A DNA stretch of 13,179 nucleotides from Planctomycetota bacterium (GTDB lineage Bacteria; Planctomycetota; Phycisphaerae; WQYP01), in the NCBI GenBank assembly GCA_021828925.1, contig JAJZCT010000029.1, positions 1 through 13,179 on the forward strand, given 5' to 3'. Made by a program: the position numbers and the translations under genes. The notes beneath the pieces are model-generated. The model was not told where the DNA came from. It was given only the letters and a program-made list of their open reading frames with translations, and searched no databases. Shown piece by piece: positions 6,676 through 13,179 of the stretch; the stretch's first letter is position 1; every line of letters begins with the position of its first letter.

Positions 6676-8076
6676 ATGCAGAAGCAGCAGAAGCAAGTGT
6701 TCCAAAAGTGCGGGGTCACCAGCACTGAATTGTGGATCGCTATGTCATTGATGTTCACGGTTATGGCTTTTATGCGTTTTGATCTTGGTTCAGTCGCCGC
6801 AGCAGGCGTGTCGCCGATCTCGGCCAAGCCCTCGGTCAGTCAGCCCAGCCAAAAAGAAATCCAGCATTGGATCCTGCAACTGGCCAGCCCTCGCAATGCG
6901 ATACGGCACGCCGCCGCCAAAAAACTGTTAGCCGAGGGGGACCCCGCCGTACCGGAAATGAAAAAAGCTCTGGCCGGGTTGACCACGCCGGAGATGCGGC
7001 ATTTATTGCGGCAGAATCTGCGGCATATCGCCCACGCTGATCTTCTTCGCGGTCCGCTGATCACCTTGGATGCTAAAGATATTTCTGCTGAGCAGGTGTT
7101 TGACAGCGTATGTCAGCAGGCGGGAACGATACCCCATTTTATCAATATCAATCAGGGCATGATGCCGCAGGTCACCATTCATGCGGATAAAGTACCGTTC
7201 TGGCAAGTCATGCAGAAGCTCGCGGTTCTCACCGATCTTTCTCCCTCGCTGGGTTATTATGGCAATCCGCAGCAGTTGACGCTGGTACAAAATGGCGCAC
7301 TGGGCAAAGGGCGCAGGGTCAGCATTGACGGAGGCTTTGCGGTGGCACCGCAAAGTATCACATACAATCGCAGTTTAAGTTTCACTTCGTCCGGGCCGTC
7401 GAGGACACAAACATTCAATATTCAGGCGGTGCTGCTGTCGATTCCGGGAAAAACAGGCCCAATGCAAATCCAGCAGTCCGTGGTTACCAAAGCAGTTGAT
7501 AATCATGGTAATTCACTTATTACTCCCATGCCGGGCAATATATGGTACGGCGGCAATCAGCTCGGTGGCGTTGCGAATTTCAACATCCCCTTGCAATGGC
7601 CGCGCCATCCGGGAACCGTCATTACCGAGTTAAAAGGCTACATCCCGGTTATTATGTCGTTGCACAGGAAAATGTTGGATTTGAAATTCAAAGCCAAGGG
7701 TGTCGCCAGTGCGTCCATCGACGGAATAAAAATCTCCATCAGTCACCGCACCATGCAATCCGCGCTACCCGGGCAAACCGGAATGTGGCACTTCACATAC
7801 CGCATCATCCAACCCGCCGGTGCATTTAATGCAAATTCAAACCAGCAGAATATCATGAACCAGCTTGAACAACTCAATTCCGGCACCGTCGTCACTTCCG
7901 GTGGCCGTACCATTCAAACCAACAGTTGGGGCGGCGGCGGCGGTGGGCCGCCGCAAGGCATCACGTATAACGTCAACGTGATGGGAGGCAAGCCCGCCGA
8001 ATTTCGCATAGCAGTTTTTACCCGGCGGCAAAGCCTGCGGATTCCGCTGAATCTGAAAAATATTCCAATGCCGTAA
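6676..8076 (+). CDS. Exported protein with HEAT-like and secretin-N/STN-like regions
   Basis: I start the gene at ATG 6676 because AAGGAG (6663-6668) lies seven bases upstream. The frame is open back to TTG 6487, but the extra 63 residues look like non-coding sequence. The 466-residue product has a signal peptide (hydrophobic run LWIAMSLMFTVMAF at 19-32, likely cleavage after AAA at 43). A HEAT-like helical repeat follows (about 60-118, including RNAIRHAAAKKLLAEGDPAV). Next is a region like the secretin N-terminal/STN fold (about 127-190: LITLDAKDISAEQVFDSVC then PQVTIHADKVPFWQVMQKL). The rest, about 270 residues, is beta-rich and unassigned, with a glycine run near 410. It probably works in the periplasm or at the outer membrane; a scaffold or transport-related role is inference. 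Confidence 0.75.
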   Translation: MQKQQKQVFQKCGVTSTELWIAMSLMFTVMAFMRFDLGSVAAAGVSPISAKPSVSQPSQKEIQHWILQLASPRNAIRHAAAKKLLAEGDPAVPEMKKALAGLTTPEMRHLLRQNLRHIAHADLLRGPLITLDAKDISAEQVFDSVCQQAGTIPHFININQGMMPQVTIHADKVPFWQVMQKLAVLTDLSPSLGYYGNPQQLTLVQNGALGKGRRVSIDGGFAVAPQSITYNRSLSFTSSGPSRTQTFNIQAVLLSIPGKTGPMQIQQSVVTKAVDNHGNSLITPMPGNIWYGGNQLGGVANFNIPLQWPRHPGTVITELKGYIPVIMSLHRKMLDLKFKAKGVASASIDGIKISISHRTMQSALPGQTGMWHFTYRIIQPAGAFNANSNQQNIMNQLEQLNSGTVVTSGGRTIQTNSWGGGGGGPPQGITYNVNVMGGKPAEFRIAVFTRRQSLRIPLNLKNIPMP

Positions 8077-8125
8077 GTTTGCTGTTCCACACGATTCTCT
8101 GGATTTTCATATCAACCCTTATGCC

Positions 8126-8461
8126 GCAGTTGCTATAGGGGCTTTGGGTTTTTATCCAGTCAATGCCGCCACCAGCGTGTATGTGATCGGTAGCCCATTG
8201 ATAAGCCGTGCGAAGATACGCAACCCGGCTACCGGCACCACCTTCACTATCATCGCAGAAAATAACTCGCATGAAAATATGCACATCCAACATATGCACA
8301 TCCAATCCGCCAAACTTAACGGCAAGGAATTGACCCGTCCCTGGTTTACCAACGCCGATATTGTCGCCAGCGGCGAATTGTATTTCCGCATGGGCAAAAA
8401 ACCCAATAAGGATTGGGCCTCCGCCCCGGCGGATCACCCGCACTCCGGCCTGGTTGTGTGA
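8126..8461 (+). pseudogene. C-terminal relic of a GH92 alpha-mannosidase
   Basis: The frame encodes only the last part of a glycoside hydrolase family 92 protein: GALGFYPVNAATSVYVIGSP, then KIRNPATGTTFTIIAENNS, SAKLNGKELTRPWF and LYFRMGKKPNKDWAS. These match the family's C-terminal blocks (GFYPVxPxxxxYxIGSP, FxIxAxNNSxxNxYI, LNGKxLxxxWxxHxDI, GGxLxxxMGxxPN). GH92 enzymes cut alpha-mannosides and are about 750 residues long; here only about 110 remain and the catalytic region is gone. A small internal duplication, HIQ repeated in ENMHIQHMHIQS, is also seen. The frame continues upstream to 8077 without stop, but similarity stops near 8126. It has no start codon with a ribosome binding site. It is best explained as a deletion remnant after the preceding gene. 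Confidence 0.8.
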
Positions 8462-8541
8462 CAGGTGAATCACCAAACAGCGACCAACGACGAATAACTT
8501 CGTTATTTGGACGATTACAGACGGCTTAATAAAAACGGAAT

Positions 8542-8570
8542 TTGACAATGTTATTCCGAAAATTGATATT
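8542..8570 (+). promoter_or_regulatory. Sigma70-type promoter of the SGNH hydrolase gene
   Basis: TTGACA at 8542-8547 is a perfect -35 hexamer. After a 17-base spacer, GATATT (8565-8570) matches four of six bases of the -10 consensus. Transcription would start near 8577, about 80 bases before the ATG at 8660. A weak AATAAC-TTC-GTTATT hairpin lies upstream (8493-8507), after the GH92 relic, and may help to insulate it. Confidence 0.6.
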
Positions 8571-8659
8571 GTGAGAATTGAGCCGGTAGCTATTATGCCA
8601 TTGATAATTGCACGGCCAGTGGCTTGGCCGTATGGCTGAATCTATCGGAGAAATCTTAT

Positions 8660-10478
8660 ATGAGCCATCGAAAGCAGGTTGTGCGATGGTTTTTTATGGC
8701 CATATTGTTTGCCGGCCTGTTGCCTTTATTAACGGGATCTTCCGCGGTTGCGGCGAAAATTCGAGTGGCCTGTGTTGGTGACAGCATTACCTACGGGTAC
8801 GGCGTTCCGCAGCGGCGCGTCCATGGATGGCCGGGCGTGTTACAGCGACTTTTAGGAAACAGCGATCAGGGCGTACATCCGAATGCGGCGGGCAGGCATC
8901 GCATCGCCCAAATTATATTTCAATTCCTGGGGGCATCGAAGGGGGGCAATGCCGGGGCCGCCACCGTCCTGCCCGGTCCACAGAGGTTCTTTCTCAAGAA
9001 TGGTGATCGTGTGGTATTTTACGGGGATAGCATCACCGAGCAGCGGCTTTACACGACCGATGTTGAACTGTATGTCCGCACACGGTTTCCCAATCTCCAT
9101 GTTCGGTTTGTCAATTCCGGCGTTGGTGAAGATACGGTCGGTGGAGGGTGGGCCGGGCCAGTCAACCTGCGGCTTAAACGCGATGTGTTTGCATTCAAAC
9201 CCAACGTAGTAACCATTATGCTGGGCATGAACGACGGGGGGGTATCAAAGCTTTAATCCAGTGTTGTTTGAAAATTATAAGAACGGTTATGAGGAAATTA
9301 TTCGATCGCTCCAGCGTCATCTGCCCGGTGTGCGAATTGTGCTTATTGCGCCATCACCTTTCGATGACGTGACATTTCCGCCGCAGTTTCCCGGTGGTTA
9401 CAACGCGGTATTGATCCGTTATGGCCGGTTCGTGAAAAGATTGGCGGCCAAATACCACTTGTCGTATGTAAATTTCAATAAGCCGCTGGTGAAAGTACTG
9501 CAAAAGGCCAAGAAGGTTAATCTGCAATTGGCACAACAAATTATTCCCCAGCGTGTCCATCCGGATGCCGATGGCCAGTTGGTCATGGCGGAAACGCTAC
9601 TTAAGGCTTGGAACGCCCCGGCCATTGTTACGGCCGTGGATATTAATGCCGGCAATAAGTCGGTTTCGCAAGTCGTGAATACCGCGGTATCGGCACTTTC
9701 TGTAGCCAAAGGCGCCGTCTCTTGGACACAATCGGATCGCGATCTGCCCATGCCGATTATGGATTTACATGAGAACTGGCCTCAATTTCCACCGATTTTA
9801 ACACCCGTGGAAGCGCCTTACGCAGCGTTTTCCCCTTCTCTTTGGGAGCCTCCGGCGCCTAACTGGAATTACATCAATCCCGTTACGGCAATGGTTGTAA
9901 AGTTTTGCGGATTTTATCACAATCTGGATTCCGAATCATTAAGGGTTGCCGGGCTGGCTGCCCCGCGCTACACCTTAAGAATTAATGGCCAGTGGGTAGG
10001 AGAGTTTTCCAAAATGCAATTGGCGGTGGGAATTAATTTGGCTCGCTACCATACGCCCATGATGACCCAAGCCTATTCTGTACTGGATCAGGTATGGCGT
10101 GAAGCCCAGACCCGGTTTTATATTTGGCGGTATCTACAGCTTCCACTGGAAAAAAATAAATATAAACTCGGTTCGCGCGCTTGGCCATTTGTTGGGCTTC
10201 CCATGGAAAACTCGAAACGCCAGGTGGAGATGGCACATTCGCTGATTACAGCACTTTATAAAAACATGTTCAAGATCGTGGCGGCACGCGCGTATGCCAT
10301 GGCGGAGCCGGCGGCGTGTCAATATGTGTTACGCCCTGCCTCCGCGGGCGTTGTTTATAAGGATACATTTAAGAGTGCCCCGCTCGCACCGCTCAATGGC
10401 CGTGCGCCAACTTTCGAAATAGGGCGCCACATTCATTTCCAACGATTACCGGGATTGCATGGGGTAATGCGCAAATAA
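8660..10478 (+). pseudogene. Frameshifted SGNH/GDSL hydrolase with a collapsed first domain
   Basis: The start is ATG 8660 with GGAGAAA upstream. A signal peptide (residues 1-32, ending AVAA) leads into VACVGDSITYGYG (37-49), the block I of an SGNH hydrolase. About 20 residues later the text jumps to GVHPNAAGRHRIA (71-83), the family's last block, so the middle of this domain is missing in frame. A second SGNH domain starts with VVFYGDSIT (118-126, serine 124) and MLGMNDGG (188-195). There the frame breaks in a G7 run (9236-9242). Removing one G restores DGGYQSFNPVLFENY and a product of 605 residues ending at 10478. The last block reads QRVHPDADG, with Q where an aspartate is usual. SGNH enzymes often remove acetyl groups from glycans, which would fit the GH78 neighbour. 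Sequencing error in the G-run is possible. Confidence 0.8.
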
Positions 10479-10543
10479 CCAAGGGTGTCGTTAGTAATTT
10501 CAAACTGGCAGTCGGTAAGACGGGCCACTGAGGAGCGCGTTCA

Positions 10544-13179
10544 ATGATGATGTCTGACCGTAATACTTACCGGCGTTCTTGGCTTGACAGAGCACTAGCA
10601 ATGTGGGCGGCCGTGCTTATGATATTGGCGTTCGCTGGGGCCCAGGCCGTGGCTGTGGCGAACCCACCTACCGTCCTCCTTGCCCAAATTCCACGGATGG
10701 ATCGCGTTAAACCGGTGCTCCCGATGCGCACGGGTAGCGCCAACGCCCCGAGCCAACTGCATTGCCAATGGCTGCGCGATCCGCTGGGCGTGCAGCAATC
10801 GCATCCGCGTTTGACGTGGATGCCGCCGCAACGGGAGACGTTGCGGCACGAAGCGGCGTATCAGATTCAGGTGGCACATTCTCCGTCTGAACTTGGCGAT
10901 GGGCATGATCTGATCTGGGATTCCGGCAAGGTGGTGGAGAATCCGGAGTTTCTCGCACAATATAAAGGTCCGGCATTTAAGCCGTACACGCATTATTACT
11001 GGCGCGTGCGGGTATGGAGCCGGTCGGGTTGGCAATCGCAATGGAGCCGTGTGGCTACTTGGATGACCGGACCGTTGAAGGCCGGCGATTGGCGGGGAAG
11101 TTGGATCAGTTATCAGCATAAAATTAGCAATTCTTTCTACACCACGCCGCATAACGCCTATTACGGCTTGCCGTTGCCGAAGAAGATTTTCCATAAAAGT
11201 TGGATTCAAAAGGAACCGTGCCCGATTTTTCGCAAGGTATTTCGCGTGCCCGCAAACGTGCGACACGCTTACATGTACATATCCGGCCTTGGCTACTGGA
11301 AGGTGCTGGTCAACGGCCGCGCGGTTGGACCGGGCGTGCTCTATTCTACGATGTACGATTACTCCAAAGCGGTACCCTATCAGTGTTTTGATGTGACATC
11401 CTTGTTGCGCAAAGGGAATCGCAACATTATCTCGATTGCCTTGGGCAATGGCTGGTACAACATGATGGAGCGAGACGTATGGGGTTTCCAGCACGCCTTG
11501 TGGCGGGCTTGGCCTCGCGCCAAGATGAACCTGCTGCTGCAAACACCGGGCGGGAAAACAAAGTGGATAGCCACCAACGGCACATGGCAGGCTGCGGCCG
11601 GGCCGCGTCTGGCGGATGGGGTTTACAACGGCGAGGTGTATGACGCGGCATTGAAAATTCATGGTTGGAATGATCCGGATCGGGCAATGCCAACCCTCGC
11701 CCACGCCAAAATCGTGGCCGCTCCGACCGGCCGGCTTACATCGCAACTCATGCCGCCCTGTGAAGTGGTGCAACGCCTCGCCCCGGTGTCCGTCACCGAG
11801 CCTGAACCACATGTATTCGTGGTTAAATTTCCACAGAATATGTCGGGGTGGGTTACGCTTACGGCCAAAGGAAAAACAGGTGTTCCGGTGGTACTCAAGT
11901 ATGGTGAACGCCTGTTTTCCAATGGCTTGGTCAACCGTAATCCAATATCGCTCTTTACATATACCGGTTCATTCCAGGCGGACACCATTATCCCGGCCAA
12001 TGACAAGCCGTTCACCTATCATCCGAATTTTGCGTACAACGGTTTTCAGTATGTGCAGATTAACGGATTGGCGTCGCGCCACGATATTATCAGCATTCAG
12101 GCGGAGTTTATACATACGGCTTTTCATCGCTCCGGCGTGTTCTGGTGCGGCAATCCCCTGCTCAACGCCATCGCCGACGCGACTAACCGCAGCTACTGTT
12201 CAAATTTCATGGGTTATCCAACGGATTGCCCGAGTCGTGAAAAGCTGGGCTGGACCGGTGACACGTGGCTGGCGTCGGTACAGGGCATGATGACTTATGA
12301 TAATCAGGCTGGCTACGCAAAATGGCTCAATGATACCGCTGATACCCAGAATCCAAGCGGCCAACTATCCTTGATCGTACCGAATCCAAGCGGCTGGGAT
12401 TGGGACGGGAATGACATATCGCCCGATTTTGAGAGCGCCTATGAATTTGTAACCTGGAACCAGTACCGGTTTCAGGGTGATGGAAAAATATTAAGCCGGC
12501 ATTATGATGGCATAAAAAAGTACTTTCTCTACATATTCGCTCTTTATAAAAGCACACATGGAAAAGGATGGGCGCTCGGTGACTGGGCTACTTGCAGCCG
12601 TACACCGCCGCCGATTTTCTTCGTTTCTTCCTGTATTTTGTTTCATGATGCGATCCTGCTGCGGCGGATGGCGGGCATTTTGGGAAAAATCCACGATGTT
12701 CGAATGTTTGCCGCCGACGCTACGGATATCCAAAGAGCCTTCAATGCCCAGTATTATCGTGGCCACGGTGTTTATGATAATGGCGGCCAAGCCGCCCAGG
12801 CCCTGCCACTTTACTATGGATTGGTCCCGGCCGGCGGGACCGCGGCAGCGGTTGGTCAATTGGTGGCGGATGTTCACGCCCACCATGACCACCTGGACGT
12901 TGGCATATTCGGAGATAAGTGCTTATTCCGGGTCTTAAGCCGGTATGGATACACCCATTTGGCGTATCGCATTGCCACCCAAACCACGTATCCCAGCTAC
13001 GGGCAATGGATTCTGAATGGTGCGACGACGCTTTGGGAGGGGTGGGGAACCAAGGCCGTTTCGCCGGGCCAGCCTGGCCCGGCATCCATGAACCACATCA
13101 TGTTCGGCGACATCTTGGGCTGGATGTACAACGATCTGGCGGGGATTAGGCCGGATTGGAAATCCCCGGGCTTTTCATC
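10544..13179 (+). CDS. Alpha-L-rhamnosidase, GH78, exported, truncated by the window edge
   Basis: The frame is open without a stop from ATG 10544 to the right edge, 878 codons. AGGAG (10531-10535) lies eight bases before the start; two more ATG codons follow at once. A signal peptide is clear (hydrophobic LAMWAAVLMILAFAGAQAVA, about residues 19-38). The N-terminal beta domains of family GH78 follow, with the sugar-binding-like region (about 220-360). The catalytic six-hairpin domain holds YPTDCPSREKLGWTGDTW (558-575), with glutamate 566 as the likely general acid. It also holds GWALGDW near 672-678 and GATTLWEGWG (826-835), with glutamate 832 as the likely base. It would release terminal L-rhamnose from pectin or other glycans in the periplasm or outside the cell. 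It lies 65 bases after the SGNH gene with no terminator between. Confidence 0.95.
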   Translation, partial: MMMSDRNTYRRSWLDRALAMWAAVLMILAFAGAQAVAVANPPTVLLAQIPRMDRVKPVLPMRTGSANAPSQLHCQWLRDPLGVQQSHPRLTWMPPQRETLRHEAAYQIQVAHSPSELGDGHDLIWDSGKVVENPEFLAQYKGPAFKPYTHYYWRVRVWSRSGWQSQWSRVATWMTGPLKAGDWRGSWISYQHKISNSFYTTPHNAYYGLPLPKKIFHKSWIQKEPCPIFRKVFRVPANVRHAYMYISGLGYWKVLVNGRAVGPGVLYSTMYDYSKAVPYQCFDVTSLLRKGNRNIISIALGNGWYNMMERDVWGFQHALWRAWPRAKMNLLLQTPGGKTKWIATNGTWQAAAGPRLADGVYNGEVYDAALKIHGWNDPDRAMPTLAHAKIVAAPTGRLTSQLMPPCEVVQRLAPVSVTEPEPHVFVVKFPQNMSGWVTLTAKGKTGVPVVLKYGERLFSNGLVNRNPISLFTYTGSFQADTIIPANDKPFTYHPNFAYNGFQYVQINGLASRHDIISIQAEFIHTAFHRSGVFWCGNPLLNAIADATNRSYCSNFMGYPTDCPSREKLGWTGDTWLASVQGMMTYDNQAGYAKWLNDTADTQNPSGQLSLIVPNPSGWDWDGNDISPDFESAYEFVTWNQYRFQGDGKILSRHYDGIKKYFLYIFALYKSTHGKGWALGDWATCSRTPPPIFFVSSCILFHDAILLRRMAGILGKIHDVRMFAADATDIQRAFNAQYYRGHGVYDNGGQAAQALPLYYGLVPAGGTAAAVGQLVADVHAHHDHLDVGIFGDKCLFRVLSRYGYTHLAYRIATQTTYPSYGQWILNGATTLWEGWGTKAVSPGQPGPASMNHIMFGDILGWMYNDLAGIRPDWKSPGFS

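Noticed and set aside
8018..8548. 176-codon minus-strand frame opposite the GH92 relic
   Set aside because: The plus strand carries clear GH92 C-terminal motifs here, so the minus frame is a shadow.
10595..11812. 405-codon minus-strand frame opposite the GH78 gene
   Set aside because: It is the antisense shadow of a gene with clear family motifs; the protein has no recognisable domain.
1..13179. CRISPR array, tRNA or rRNA gene, intact insertion sequence
   Set aside because: No regularly spaced repeats, no cloverleaf or rRNA sequence, and no transposase frame were found on either strand by reading; a model search could still find a diverged RNA.

Overview
The window looks like a stretch of Planctomycetota chromosome, most likely a polysaccharide-degrading member near Phycisphaerae. 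This is inference: it rests on the pairing of secreted SGNH and glycoside hydrolase genes, the secreted HEAT/secretin-N-like protein and the GTACCGCAGGC-type palindromic repeat. No rRNA or other taxonomic marker is present. Everything from 1 to 6011 is read on the minus strand, and everything from 6676 to the end on the plus strand.

Minus-strand half, in transcription order. aspS (6011-4212, GTG start) is followed by pyk (4009-2555). A spacer with a nested REP-like palindrome (2409-2470) comes next, then a small predicted lipoprotein (2321-1920). After an AT-rich gap with a perfect 12-bp tandem repeat comes a tight three-gene cassette. It holds a TIGR04255-like protein (1748-954), a helix-turn-helix protein joined to it by an ATGA overlap (957-178), and a third gene starting 4 nt later (173-1) that leaves the window and carries an SHDCD motif. 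This cassette is the best candidate here for an undescribed system, but its function cannot be read from the sequence.

Divergent middle (6012-6675). This is a 664-base gap without a credible complete gene. It contains a 16-bp perfect hairpin in the aspS leader (6046-6086) and the 3' end of a group II intron on the minus strand (domains V and VI, 6203-6280), with an intact AGC triad, CG bulge, bulged branch-point A and a 3' AT. No reverse transcriptase is left, so it reads as a relic.

Plus-strand half. An exported protein with HEAT-like and secretin-N/STN-like regions (6676-8076) is followed by a C-terminal relic of a GH92 alpha-mannosidase (about 8126-8461). A good sigma70-type promoter (8542-8570) precedes an exported SGNH/GDSL hydrolase (8660-10478) that is doubly damaged: its first SGNH domain has lost its middle in frame, and the second is cut by a one-base change in a G7 tract (9236-9242). 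A GH78 alpha-L-rhamnosidase (10544 to the right edge, still open) follows 65 bases later. Together the right half looks like a plant- or microbial-polysaccharide utilisation locus that is partly decaying.
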